A DNA stretch of 64,000 bases from Exilibacterium sp. (GTDB lineage Bacteria; Pseudomonadota; Gammaproteobacteria; Pseudomonadales; Cellvibrionaceae). Position numbers and translations under genes: made by a program. Position 1 is the stretch's first letter, and each line of letters opens with the position of its first letter. Under the pieces are notes generated by a model. It did not search any database. It saw only the letters and a list, made by a program, of their open reading frames with translations, and was not told the origin of the DNA. The stretch is taken from positions 1 through 64,000 of the forward strand of contig JANQMH010000100.1 of assembly GCA_028280195.1 (NCBI GenBank). The letters run 5' to 3'. Below, piece by piece: positions 33,313-41,970 of the stretch.

Positions 33313-34995
33313 TACGGCATCTGATGCCCTTGGCTTAAATTCAATCTTCAATCTTTCTTTAAGGTATGTCTTTAAGCAAAAAACCTCAATTTTATGAGCT
33401 TTTTTAGGATTATCCAAAAAGTAACTTGTATAGTCACCTTCATTTTCTGGAGCCACTATCTGCATTTTGCGCTCTTCATTATTTATATCGTTGAGAACAT
33501 CATCATGCTTGATATCCGTCTCCCAGCAAACAACGCTATGTAGATTTTCAAAAGAATGATTAAAACCCTTACTTAGAGTGCGCTTAAACTCGACGTAAAA
33601 TAGTTTTGCGCTAACAATAGGTGTAGTGTTATCTCCCTTTGCAATAACATCTATTCCATCATGAGTATCATAATCAATGACACAAAACGGGAATAATTTT
33701 TTTTCCATTTGAGATAACATTATAAAGATAGAAAACACTCCACTCTCACGCTCGGGCTCAACCAACTGAATTCCTCTATACTCGGCCACATTGGCCCGAT
33801 TGATTTTCTTTACCCGCCAATCAAAATTTTTCTTCTCTTTTTCAGCAGTTTGATATGAGGATGCCTCCTCCTCTAGCCACTCCATTGCGGTCCATTCATC
33901 GCTTTTAATCACATCATCGTAAATCTTCTTGACTTCCTCTTTGATATCTTGAAGCACTTCGCTTGGCGTGTTGTCTACGGATCCTCTATTTGCAGTCAAT
34001 CGTAGTTCTTGGCAATTAACAAACGCATGAAATTTTGTATATTCCGAGCCTTTGTGCGTAATCCACTCATTCTTTCTTTGGATTGGAATATAGTCTTTAC
34101 AAAGCCATAGGCCATATCTTTCTTGTATGGTGTATGCGCCTTCTGGCGCGCTATAGCCTCTGCGACGCAACATATCATTGTAGCCATACTTGGCGTATTT
34201 GCCTTCAATGCAAAAAATCGTTTGATAGCTTATTTCGGGGTAGTTCTTCAAAAAACCTTGCTTGATTATTTTCTTAGAGTAATGGTCAGGCGCTTGTGTA
34301 AGGTGTTCCTCAAATAGTTTATTAATATCTTTGCTGTCATCGGGAAAATGATGACCTTGCTTAACTTCTTCATAATCTTGGCGCCCAAGGCCTTTCAGGA
34401 AAAGACCGACCTTTCTATATGATTCAGAGAACTGATTCTCAACGGCTCCATGTTTTGTAAACCAGTTTATGTAGTCTTTCAATATCGGGTGAGTAAATTT
34501 ATCCCTTCGATTGTTGTTGTAACCTAATATTGTAATTTTCGTCCCCTTATCCATCTCGTCTATTTCTTCGACTTCCACAGTCGGAATCTGACGATCAAAA
34601 AGTTTTTTAAATGGTTCATCCATTACCGCTAAAAGTCCAGGACCCCCGCCGGAAGTTTTTACCTCTATCTTGTTGCTATTAAAATACACTTTAGTTCCAT
34701 GACCTTTTTCACCGATACTACCTTCATCTCCTCGGCGAGTTGAATTTCCAAGATCAAAAAAATTCTGGAGCTGTTCTTTTTTCATTCCGGAACCATTATC
34801 CATGAGAACTATCTTTAGTATAGATTCGCCATACTTCTTCACTACCTCAAAAGAGATATGTATTTCACTCGCTTCTGCGTCATACGAATTGCTAATTGCT
34901 TCGCGGACTAAATCAAGAGGATTAGAAAAATCGCTCGCTATCTCAATGAACTCCTGAGTTTCATCTACTTTTGGTGTAATTATAAAGGGGTTCAT
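33307..34995 (-). CDS. GHKL (HSP90-like) ATPase fused to a PD-(D/E)XK-like nuclease domain
   Basis: This 562-residue protein has a Bergerat-fold ATPase at about 1-200: N box DLVREAISNSYDA (Glu32, Asn36, Asp39), G1 box VLMDNGSGM (Asp66, Gly68, Gly70) and G2 box IGEKGHGTKVY (about 94-104). A transducer-like middle part carries a conserved-looking Lys and NRGSVDN. The C-terminal part (about 430-500) contains DGIDVIA (Asp449) and, 20 residues later, FYVEFKRTL (Glu469-x-Lys471), the core of a restriction-like nuclease. Such ATPase-nuclease fusions are known from defence genes. It is a single-gene cassette: AGGAGAAACA precedes the ATG and the stop lies in attC2. Composition is AT-rich. Confidence 0.8.
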   Translation of the reverse strand: MNPFIITPKVDETQEFIEIASDFSNPLDLVREAISNSYDAEASEIHISFEVVKKYGESILKIVLMDNGSGMKKEQLQNFFDLGNSTRRGDEGSIGEKGHGTKVYFNSNKIEVKTSGGGPGLLAVMDEPFKKLFDRQIPTVEVEEIDEMDKGTKITILGYNNNRRDKFTHPILKDYINWFTKHGAVENQFSESYRKVGLFLKGLGRQDYEEVKQGHHFPDDSKDINKLFEEHLTQAPDHYSKKIIKQGFLKNYPEISYQTIFCIEGKYAKYGYNDMLRRRGYSAPEGAYTIQERYGLWLCKDYIPIQRKNEWITHKGSEYTKFHAFVNCQELRLTANRGSVDNTPSEVLQDIKEEVKKIYDDVIKSDEWTAMEWLEEEASSYQTAEKEKKNFDWRVKKINRANVAEYRGIQLVEPERESGVFSIFIMLSQMEKKLFPFCVIDYDTHDGIDVIAKGDNTTPIVSAKLFYVEFKRTLSKGFNHSFENLHSVVCWETDIKHDDVLNDINNEERKMQIVAPENEGDYTSYFLDNPKKAHKIEVFCLKTYLKERLKIEFKPRASDAVI

Positions 34996-35028
34996 TGTTT
35001 CTCCTAGGCTTGGTTAATAAGAATAGTA

Positions 35029-35106
35029 ATCTAACCGCCGCCAGCAGGGGCCGAAAAACAGAGCGAAGCGGCGGTTTTTTGGTCCCTCTGGCTGGCTTTG
35101 TTAGTG
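35029..35106 (-). other. attC3, integron recombination site
   Basis: On the minus strand the site starts at CACTAAC and ends at GTTAGAT (exact GTTRRRY), 78 bases. The arms GCCAGCC-AG-GGGACC and GGCCCCT-GCTGGC pair with small asymmetric bulges, and an inner stem AAAACCGCCGCTTCGCTC/GTTTTTCGG region follows. It lies 10 bases after the stop codon of the 77-residue gene and 34 bases before the GHKL gene start. Confidence 0.8.
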
Positions 35107-35116
35107 CACAACACGC

Positions 35117-35350
35117 TCAGCGCGTGCGAGTGTAATCAAACCTATAAACATACCAAGGGCCTCTGGCAGAAGCTCCCCCATGCGAAGCTTGGCAGCCATA
35201 TTGCTGAGCATACCGGCCTTCATGGGCTTGGGCCTGCTCCCTTGTCGGGTAGTTTTCGAGAATTCTCCAGTTGGATAAACCTACTACTTGAGATTCCCAG
35301 GCAGCTTTCCGTTCTTCTGGATTGGTTGTAATTCCTACTCTACATGGCAT
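35117..35350 (-). CDS. Cassette-borne 77-residue protein, GIY-YIG-like pattern
   Basis: The protein begins MPCRVGITTNPEERKAAWESQVVGLSNWRI and later reads REQAQAHEGRYAQQYGC and GPWYVYRFDYTR. The RVGIT...R...W strand-helix pattern with a following Glu recalls shortened GIY-YIG-type proteins, but a full catalytic set is not evident. GGAGG lies 9 bases before the ATG at 35350, which decides the start over an in-frame ATG at 35386. It is the first gene of the cassette unit after the right terminal repeat, with attC3 just downstream. Confidence 0.7.
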   Translation of the reverse strand: MPCRVGITTNPEERKAAWESQVVGLSNWRILENYPTREQAQAHEGRYAQQYGCQASHGGASARGPWYVYRFDYTRTR

Positions 35351-35409
35351 AACGATTTCCTCCATAATTGACCATTCTGATAGCATTAATAGCGAATTAT
35401 AAAGACTAA

Positions 35410-35628
35410 GGCTTTATAACACTTTGGCCTTATAACACGAGAAGCAAATTTCATTGATTTGACTTAGAACTCCATGTCATAAGGGTTTCAGAGGAATTCG
35501 GTATTTTTGTTCTCTGGCTAAACAAGTCACTGGCCGACTGCGTCCCCAATTCCATCTGGCCCGTTGAATATAACTGATGTGGCTGGTAAATCAATAGCTT
35601 AGGGGGCATTTCCATGTGTTATAAAGCC
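35410..35628. other. Possible long or decayed attC upstream of the first cassette
   Basis: GGCTTTATAACAC (35410-35422) and GTGTTATAAAGCC (35616-35628) are perfect 13-base complements with GTTATAA-type boxes like those of attC1. The 219-base length exceeds usual attC sites, so this may be two partial sites or an attI-like region. A third TTATAACAC lies at about 35430. The rest of 35351-35674 and 35780-35967 shows nothing recognised. Confidence 0.35.
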
Positions 35629-35674
35629 ATAGGTTTCTGAAAAGGTGGCATAACACTGATGTCTGCTCCTAGGC

Positions 35675-35779
35675 GGTTACAGACTTAAGGTCAAGTTGCG
35701 CTCCATATACGCAAGGTGCCGTATCAAGTCTGGGCTATTACATTTCACACTATTACATTTCATCGTGTTATATTTCATC
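35675..35779 (-). repeat. Right terminal inverted repeat of the cassette unit
   Basis: Read on the minus strand, this starts GATGAAATATAACACGATG and ends CTTAAGTCTGTAACC. It matches the left repeat at 30368-30458 apart from a few substitutions, a one-base gap and a 15-base insertion that repeats the motif TGAAATGTAATAG. Confidence 0.85.
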
Positions 35780-35967
35780 GGCGTGTATTAGTGAACACCG
35801 CTGTTTTATTGAAACTGGACAAGACTAATAAATGCTCTACTGGACTATCTGGCTAAAAAGCCTTGTGAAAACGACATTGAAAACTCCCTAGCCGAGTCAC
35901 GATACTAATTACTAGCTCTATCATTGGATTTTTCTTTTATTTAAACCTCTGTATTATGTCAGATGCC

Positions 35968-36888
35968 TTATCTCGAACATTCACCAGCTAGATTTTTTTT
36001 CATGAAATCCACAAAGGCTCTAATTTTTTTCATGGGCCTGCGATTTTCCGGGTAAAACAAATAAATGGCTGGCTGCATCTGGTTTGGGTTTACAATATAG
36101 TCATTTAACACCGAAACGACAGTTCCTTTTTCGAGGTCCTCATTAACCAACCAGTCCGGCAATAACGCCAAGCCAATACCACTTTTTACCGCGGATAGTA
36201 GTGCTTCAGAATTATTTGCGCGGAATCGACCTTCCAGTATGACTTCGATAACCTCTTCCAGGTTGTCAGGCTTGGCAAATCGCCACGTATTTTGTCCTGC
36301 TTTGTAGTCGTATATCAAGGTGGAGTGTGCATAGAGTTCGTCGGGCGCTTGTGGCATACCATACTGCTCAAAATACTCTGGTGTCCCAACAACGTGGCGT
36401 GTTTGGGGCAAAACTTTGGTAGCAATCACATTGCCCGTTTTGGGTAGCTGACCGATGCGGATAGAGATATCCAGATCATGCTCCATCATATCGATATATT
36501 CATCAGAAAAGTTCACATCAATCTGAACGGCTGGATAGGCCGCCATAAACTGATTGATAACGGGCATGATATGCAATCTGCCCAAAGCCACAGGGGTAGA
36601 TATTTTGATTGACCCACGCACCTCCGTGTCCAGGTCGCGAATCATATTTTCTGCGTGGCCGAGATCACGCAGGATAACTTTTGCTTGATCGTAAAATACT
36701 TCCCCTGCTGCTGTCAGGTTGATTCGTCTTGTCGAACGGTTTATTAGCGTTGTTCCCAGGTGATGTTCGAGGCTGTCAACTGAGCGTGTGACGCTGGACG
36801 TTGCCACCCCCATCTTACGGGCAGCAGCAGAAAACCCCTTCTCATCAATCGTCGCGATAAACGCTGCTAAGCCAGCAAATTTGTCCAT
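35968..36888 (-). CDS. LysR-family transcriptional regulator
   Basis: This 306-residue protein has an N-terminal winged helix (about 1-60: AAFIATIDEKGFSAAARKMGVATSSVTRSVDSLEHHLGTTLINRSTR) and a periplasmic-binding-like effector domain (about 88-300). The AARxMGxATSSVTRxVxxLE form is that of the CrgA-type LysR subgroup. It is divergent from a DsbA-like protein gene and an FAD monooxygenase gene, with about 114 bases between, so it probably controls them. It is the first gene right of the cassette unit. Confidence 0.92.
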   Translation of the reverse strand: MDKFAGLAAFIATIDEKGFSAAARKMGVATSSVTRSVDSLEHHLGTTLINRSTRRINLTAAGEVFYDQAKVILRDLGHAENMIRDLDTEVRGSIKISTPVALGRLHIMPVINQFMAAYPAVQIDVNFSDEYIDMMEHDLDISIRIGQLPKTGNVIATKVLPQTRHVVGTPEYFEQYGMPQAPDELYAHSTLIYDYKAGQNTWRFAKPDNLEEVIEVILEGRFRANNSEALLSAVKSGIGLALLPDWLVNEDLEKGTVVSVLNDYIVNPNQMQPAIYLFYPENRRPMKKIRAFVDFMKKNLAGECSR

Positions 36889-37002
36889 GGATCAATCATA
36901 GTTAATCTTTGCGCATAACGCAATGATGATTTGCAAAACAACCTTATTATCATCTTTTATGGAAAGCTGTAAAGTGATCTCATCTTACACAAACAGGAGA
37001 AA

Positions 37003-37677
37003 ATGATGAAAAAGCCAATTGAAATTACCATGACATCCGATTTTATTTGCCCATGGTGCTTTGTGGCTGAGCGTCGCTTGCAGCAAGCAGCGGAAAATGA
37101 GGGGCTCGATATTCGTATTAATTTCAAACCTTACGAGCTAAACCCAGACATGCCGAAAGATGGTTTGAATCGCAAAACCTATCGCAGCGCCAAATTCGGC
37201 AGTTGGGAACGATCCATGCAGCTTGATCAAGGCACCATCCAGGCAGCAAAAGATGACCCTCTGGAATTTGACTATGCCGCTATAGAGTTTACACCCAATA
37301 CTCGCGCTGCACACCGCCTGGTCTGGTATGTCCAGCAAAATGCACCGGATAGAGAGGCAGCGGTTGTCGATGCCATTTTAGCCGGCTATTTCAGTCAGGG
37401 TGTGAATGTCGGTGATGAGAATGCATTGGCGGATATTGCGCAAGCGATGGGTTTGAAGCGTGAAGATGTCATGACTTTTCTTTTGAGTGATGACGGTTCA
37501 TACGAAGTGGCAACGCTGGAGCAGGACGCTATGCGTAATGGCGTCAGGGGCGTACCCCATATCCAGATAGGCGATACATATCTCTATGGCGCAGAAAGTG
37601 CGGGTAATATGCGCAAAGCTCTGCTTGAGGCCACCGCTACTCAATCGAGCCCAGGCCCCGACAGGGACAACGCCTGA
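37003..37677 (+). CDS. DsbA-family (FrnE-like) thiol oxidoreductase
   Basis: This 224-residue cytoplasmic thioredoxin-fold protein has the active site SDFICPWCFVAERRL (CPWC, about 12-20), an inserted helical domain (about 60-150), and the cis-Pro loop NGVRGVPHIQIG (about 176-187). It has no signal peptide, so it is not an exported DsbA; relatives include FrnE and 2-hydroxychromene-2-carboxylate isomerase-like proteins. AGGAGAAA precedes the ATG. The FAD monooxygenase gene follows after 53 bases, so a shared redox or polyketide/aromatic-type conversion is likely. Confidence 0.88.
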   Translation: MMKKPIEITMTSDFICPWCFVAERRLQQAAENEGLDIRINFKPYELNPDMPKDGLNRKTYRSAKFGSWERSMQLDQGTIQAAKDDPLEFDYAAIEFTPNTRAAHRLVWYVQQNAPDREAAVVDAILAGYFSQGVNVGDENALADIAQAMGLKREDVMTFLLSDDGSYEVATLEQDAMRNGVRGVPHIQIGDTYLYGAESAGNMRKALLEATATQSSPGPDRDNA

Positions 37678-37730
37678 GGTGATCAGCCATGACACGTACG
37701 ATGCAACCCTTCAACCCGATGGAGGCTACA

Positions 37731-38894
37731 ATGTCCACAATATCGCCTAACAACGCCAAAAAAGCCATAGTGATTGGCGGCTCGCTTGGCGGGTTATTCG
37801 CAGGCAATATGCTGCGCACTGCCGGGTGGGAAGCCGATATCTATGAACGCTCGGAACATGATCTCGATTCACGCGGTGGTGGGATTGTCCTGCAGCCCGA
37901 TGTCGTGGAAGTCTTCCGTAGAAGCGGTATTGATACCGCCCATATGGACTTGGGGGTAGCATCACGCCTGCGCACGACATGGCGTAAGGATGGGTCTATT
38001 CAAAACCGCAGCCCAGCCGCGCAAACCCAAACGTCGTGGTCGCTGATTTACACTACGATGAAAGATGCATTTGGGGATGACCACTACCACCGAGGCAAAA
38101 AGCTGATTGAGATCAAGGAAGACCCTGACACCAAAGAGGTCACTGCGATTTTTGCAGATGGCAGCACAAGCAGAGGCGATCTGCTGATCGGTGCAGATGG
38201 CAATGGATCAACTGTGCGTCAGCTTTTTTGGCCCGATAATAAGCCGACCTATGCCGGCTATCTGGCATGGCGCGGCCTTGTCTCCGAAAATGCGGTTCCC
38301 GAAGATGCCAAAGAACTGTTGGGGAATTTTGATTTTGCCAATCATCATGGTAAGACGGGTGGCTCACACATGCTGGGCTATCTGGTCCCAGGCGAAGGTA
38401 ATGACACCCGCAAAGGCCATCGTTTCTATAACTGGGTGTGGTATCGCACTGTCGATGGTGAAACCTTGACAGATATCATGACGGATAAGGAAGGTCGAGC
38501 GCGAGGTTTCTCTATCCCTGAAGGCAAGTTGCGCGACCAATGGGTGACGCATGTTAACAGCGATGCCGATGACTATCTGCCAGCGAATTTCCGTGCAATG
38601 GTGAAAGCCACGCAGCACCCGTTCGCGCAGGCCATCCGTGATTTAACGGTCGATACAATGGTCAAAGGGCGCGTGATTTTAGTGGGTGATGCCGCCTTTA
38701 TCCCACGCCCTCATACAGCCGCAAGTACATCCAAAGCCGCCTTTAACGCAATCCTTTTGGCTGAAGCATTGAAGAAATACCCCGATGATCCGGATGCCGC
38801 ATTGAAGGCATGGATGCCACAGCAGCTTATGCTTGGCCGGCAACTTTACCACCAGGGCACGAGTGCAGGAAACCATTTACTGTTTCAGCTTTAG
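37731..38894 (+). CDS. FAD-dependent monooxygenase (UbiH/HpxO-like)
   Basis: This 387-residue class A flavoprotein monooxygenase has the dinucleotide fold AIVIGGSLGGLFAGNMLRTAGWEADIYERS (about 12-41), the internal DLLIGADGNGSTVR motif (about 150-163) and the second FAD contact RVILVGDAAFIPRPHTAAST (about 320-339), where the usual GDAAHxxxP reads GDAAFIPRPH. The start at 37731 is chosen for the GGAGG 5 bases upstream; an in-frame ATG lies at 37689. The likely reaction is hydroxylation of an aromatic or heterocyclic ring with NAD(P)H and O2; relatives include 2,6-dihydroxypyridine 3-monooxygenase. Confidence 0.9.
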   Translation: MSTISPNNAKKAIVIGGSLGGLFAGNMLRTAGWEADIYERSEHDLDSRGGGIVLQPDVVEVFRRSGIDTAHMDLGVASRLRTTWRKDGSIQNRSPAAQTQTSWSLIYTTMKDAFGDDHYHRGKKLIEIKEDPDTKEVTAIFADGSTSRGDLLIGADGNGSTVRQLFWPDNKPTYAGYLAWRGLVSENAVPEDAKELLGNFDFANHHGKTGGSHMLGYLVPGEGNDTRKGHRFYNWVWYRTVDGETLTDIMTDKEGRARGFSIPEGKLRDQWVTHVNSDADDYLPANFRAMVKATQHPFAQAIRDLTVDTMVKGRVILVGDAAFIPRPHTAASTSKAAFNAILLAEALKKYPDDPDAALKAWMPQQLMLGRQLYHQGTSAGNHLLFQL

Positions 38895-38957
38895 GCATTA
38901 ACCCTCCGGGCGGCCGGCAAGCCGCCGGCAGCACCGGACTACGATATGAAGCAATGC

Positions 38958-39827
38958 CTAACCGCGCCTTCTGCGTTGTCGGGCCGCCTCCCGCGCACCA
39001 AAGGTAAAGGGTGAAAACATCTCGCGCATGGGTTCGCCGAGTTTGGGATCGATGGTCTCGGGAGAACCGGCGTTAAACGGCGGCTCGGGATGGTATTCGG
39101 CCGACAGTTGTACCACATGGGCATAGGGCTCGCCGCGCAGGCGCGCCACCATGGCCAGGGCGAAATCGATACCGGCGGAAACGCCGGCACCGGTGATGAC
39201 ATTGCCGTCGCTCACCACGCGGGCATCGACGGGAACAGCGCCGAACTCCGGCAATAACTCCCGCGCCACCCAGTGGCTGGTGGCTTTCTTGCCCTCCAGC
39301 AGTCCGGCCTGCCCCAGCACGATGGAGCCGGTGCACACGCTGGTGATGTTTTTCGCCCGGCTGCCGCGATCGACAAGGAAGTCGATGGTTTGTTTGTCGT
39401 TCATGGCTTTGAGGGTACCGCTGGTGCCGCCGGGAACAAAGAGCACATCCAGCTGCGCGGGGCAGTCGGCGAAGGATAGTGTCGGCACAACGGCAAAGCC
39501 GGTATCACCCATCACCGGTGACAGGTCTTCGTCTTTACTGACAAGATGGACTTTGGCACCCATCATCGAGGCAAAAAAGTATTGCGGCCCAACCATATCG
39601 AGCATGGTCATGCCCGGGTATACCAGCATGGCGACCTGCTCGCTGCCGTGCATTTTCAGGCCGGGAAAATCCGTCAACTGGTCGTGGGCTCTCTCGGATA
39701 TCTGCTTTGCGCGGGCCGCGCTGCTGTCGGCCCGGGCCAGCGCCCGTTCCAGCGCCAGCAGCGGCGCGAGCAAACCGCCGCCGAGGGCACCGAGCATGAA
39801 GTTTCGCCGCGATACGGACATCGCCAA
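38958..39827 (-). CDS. Exported DJ-1/PfpI family protein
   Basis: This 289-residue protein carries a Tat-type signal (SRRNFMLGALGGGLLAPLLALERALA) and then a class I amidotransferase-like domain. VAMLVYPGMTMLDMVGPQYFF starts it, and the nucleophile elbow is ITSVCTGSIVLGQAGLL (Cys at about 165). The domain resembles isonitrile hydratase and AraC-type DJ-1 domains. Its gene starts directly after the TonB receptor stop (about 6 bases), so they form one minus-strand operon with the receptor first. The role is unknown; a periplasmic hydrolase acting on an imported compound would fit. Confidence 0.88.
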   Translation of the reverse strand: MAMSVSRRNFMLGALGGGLLAPLLALERALARADSSAARAKQISERAHDQLTDFPGLKMHGSEQVAMLVYPGMTMLDMVGPQYFFASMMGAKVHLVSKDEDLSPVMGDTGFAVVPTLSFADCPAQLDVLFVPGGTSGTLKAMNDKQTIDFLVDRGSRAKNITSVCTGSIVLGQAGLLEGKKATSHWVARELLPEFGAVPVDARVVSDGNVITGAGVSAGIDFALAMVARLRGEPYAHVVQLSAEYHPEPPFNAGSPETIDPKLGEPMREMFSPFTFGAREAARQRRRRG

Positions 39828-39832
39828 TCTCC

Positions 39833-41956
39833 TTAAAATGTCGCTGCAAGTGATAAAAACGCCGAGCGCGGTTGTCCCGGCCGTAACACGTCCTGATTGA
39901 GATAGAGGTAGGGGGTGAAGTAGTCCCGATCAAACAAGTTGACCATCGACAGGCCCAGCCGGTAGCGGCCGAACTGATAACTGGCCTGGGCATCGACTAC
40001 CGCGAAGCTGCCGGCGTAATAGGCATTGCTGAGGCTGAGCGCGGACCGGTCGCTATAGGTAATGCCCATACCCAGGCCGAGCCCGTCGAAGGCACCGCCT
40101 GCGAATCGGTAGCGGGCGGCGAGGCGCGCACTTTTTTCCGGCACCCTGGGCAGTTTGCTGCCAACGCTGAACTGGTTGTCGCGGGTTATTTCCGCATCGT
40201 TGCGGGCAAAATTCGCCAGCAGGGAAAAGTGCTCGCCGGGCTCCCAGACCAAATCGATTTCAAAACCCCGGCTCTGTTCTTCGCCAACCTGCACCTGCTC
40301 GCCGCCGAGCACGATAAGGTCGTCGGGGGCGGCGGTGGGTACATCTTCGCGGGTAAGCTCATAGGCGGCGATGGTGCCGTATAAGCCCGCCTGCGGCAGA
40401 TCGAATTTCAAACCGATTTCAGCGGATGCCGACGTTTCCGGTACCGGTGGCGCCGCCTCGACGCCGGTAAAGAACAGCGACAGCCTGGAGCCGGTGGCGT
40501 AGCCGGCAAACACTGACCAGTGACCGCCGAGTTCGTAAGTCAGGCCGAGGCGCGGGTCGGTTTCGCGATAGGTTTTATCGGTGTCCTGGCCGCCGGCCTT
40601 TTCAACTAACCGGTATTCGCTGTAGCGGGCACTGAGCAGTATATGCAGGCGCTCGGCAACGGTGATATGGTCCTGCAGGTAAACGGCGGTGGTGCGGTAC
40701 TCGTTGACGATCTCGCGGTTGAGGGCCGGTATCGCACCAAAATCCAGGTCGTTGGCGTTCGCTGCAAAATCGAGAAAACCCACCGGATTAAAGAAATCGA
40801 AACCGATGGCAGCGCTGTAATCGGTGGCGTCATAGCTGACTCCGGCCAGTACGGTGTGCTCAATATTACCGCCGGACCATTTGAAGGTGGTACTGGCATC
40901 GATGGTCTGCTGCTCGACATCGGCCGGCAGCTGCACGCGAATAATGGGCGCGACGGTGCCGTCCAGCTCAAAGCCAAAGGCGGGCGCTTCGAAAAACACC
41001 GATGCAAACTCATCGAAACTGTTATCGAAGTCGTGCACCCGCAATGTGGCTGCAAGCCGTTCACTGAACTGGTGACTGAGTGTCGCCTGCAGCGAGCGGT
41101 TTTCTATCTCGGTGCGCGGCGCATTGGCAGCGCCGGGAAACTGAAATGCATCGACACCGGGCAGATCGACAACCGCTGCCGGCAGGCCGGTGTATTCGAG
41201 CTGTTCAATTTTATTGTAATTGAGCTGCAACAGCAGCCGCGTCGTATCAGTGATATCGGCACTCAGCGAGGGGCTGAGAGTCAGGCGGTCGATCTCCACA
41301 GCGTCGATATAGTCCTCGGAACGGAAGTCCTCGGCGGCAAGGCGAAAACCGATGCGATCACTGAGCGGCTGGTTGATATCTATGGACGGCGCCAGGGTAT
41401 TGAACTCCCCGGCCCGAATACCCAATTCGTAGAAGGCTTCCGGCTGTGGCGTCTTGGTCACCACATTGATCAGTCCGCCCACCGGCGCGCCGGTGCCGCC
41501 GCCATACAACACCGAGGTCGGGCCCTTGGCCACTTCGATACGCTCGACGCTAATCAGGCTGGAGGGATCGGCAACTGCGGTATCGCCGTAACCGACAAAA
41601 CCGTTGATATATATTTCCGACTCGAAGCCGCGCACAATGGGATTGACCAGCACGGTCTCAGCCGGCGCATTGGGGACCACGCCGGATACATTACGCAGCG
41701 CGTCGGACAGAGTATTGAGTTCCTGCTCCTGCAGCAGCTTCTGCGGCAATACCTGAATCGATTGCGGTATTTCAATCAGCGGCACGGGCACTCTGAAAAT
41801 ATCGCTTGAATCGACGGCGTAGGGCCGTGTTGCCCGGCCCACCACATCAATGGTTTCCAGGCGCCAGTTAACACTGTCTGCAGCCGGCTGTTGTGCGAAA
41901 ACCGGCAGGTGAAGCAGGCCGGCGGCGGCGACCAGGCGGTAATGTCGGGACTTCAT
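39833..41956 (-). CDS. TonB-dependent siderophore-type receptor
   Basis: This 707-residue receptor has a signal peptide (MKSRHYRLVAAAGLLHLPVFAQ), a TonB-box-like ETIDVVGRATRPY, and the siderophore-receptor plug pattern IEIPQSIQVLPQKLLQEQELNTLSDALRNVSGVV, RGFESEIYINGF, ERIEVAKGPTSVLYGGGTGAPVGGLINVVTK. The barrel ends with the FxPYLYLNQDVLRPGQPRSAFLSLAATF strand. The start at 41956 begins at the signal peptide; an in-frame ATG at 42013 runs through a 17-base tandem repeat and is less likely. The likely role is uptake of ferric siderophores or similar iron chelates. Confidence 0.92.
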   Translation of the reverse strand: MKSRHYRLVAAAGLLHLPVFAQQPAADSVNWRLETIDVVGRATRPYAVDSSDIFRVPVPLIEIPQSIQVLPQKLLQEQELNTLSDALRNVSGVVPNAPAETVLVNPIVRGFESEIYINGFVGYGDTAVADPSSLISVERIEVAKGPTSVLYGGGTGAPVGGLINVVTKTPQPEAFYELGIRAGEFNTLAPSIDINQPLSDRIGFRLAAEDFRSEDYIDAVEIDRLTLSPSLSADITDTTRLLLQLNYNKIEQLEYTGLPAAVVDLPGVDAFQFPGAANAPRTEIENRSLQATLSHQFSERLAATLRVHDFDNSFDEFASVFFEAPAFGFELDGTVAPIIRVQLPADVEQQTIDASTTFKWSGGNIEHTVLAGVSYDATDYSAAIGFDFFNPVGFLDFAANANDLDFGAIPALNREIVNEYRTTAVYLQDHITVAERLHILLSARYSEYRLVEKAGGQDTDKTYRETDPRLGLTYELGGHWSVFAGYATGSRLSLFFTGVEAAPPVPETSASAEIGLKFDLPQAGLYGTIAAYELTREDVPTAAPDDLIVLGGEQVQVGEEQSRGFEIDLVWEPGEHFSLLANFARNDAEITRDNQFSVGSKLPRVPEKSARLAARYRFAGGAFDGLGLGMGITYSDRSALSLSNAYYAGSFAVVDAQASYQFGRYRLGLSMVNLFDRDYFTPYLYLNQDVLRPGQPRSAFLSLAATF

Positions 41957-41970
41957 GGCAGCTACTGTTG

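Larger units (their letters stand above)
30368..35779 (-). mobile_element. Inverted-repeat-bounded integron cassette array without integrase (CALIN/IMU-like)
   Basis: The unit is bounded by inverted repeats (30368-30458 and 35675-35779). Inside, every gene is on the minus strand and follows the cassette plan of short leader, one gene, attC: the 77-residue protein, attC3, the GHKL-nuclease gene, attC2, a group II intron plus membrane-protein gene, attC1. No integrase gene is present. The sequence TGTATTA occurs at 30361-30367 and again at 35784-35790, close to a target-site duplication but with four extra bases on the right. Known integron mobilisation units have MITE-like ends, so mobilisation in trans is plausible. 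Confidence 0.65.

Noticed and set aside
18334..35967. Prophage
   Set aside because: No capsid, tail, terminase or replication genes are seen; only integrase tails, TA modules and cassettes.
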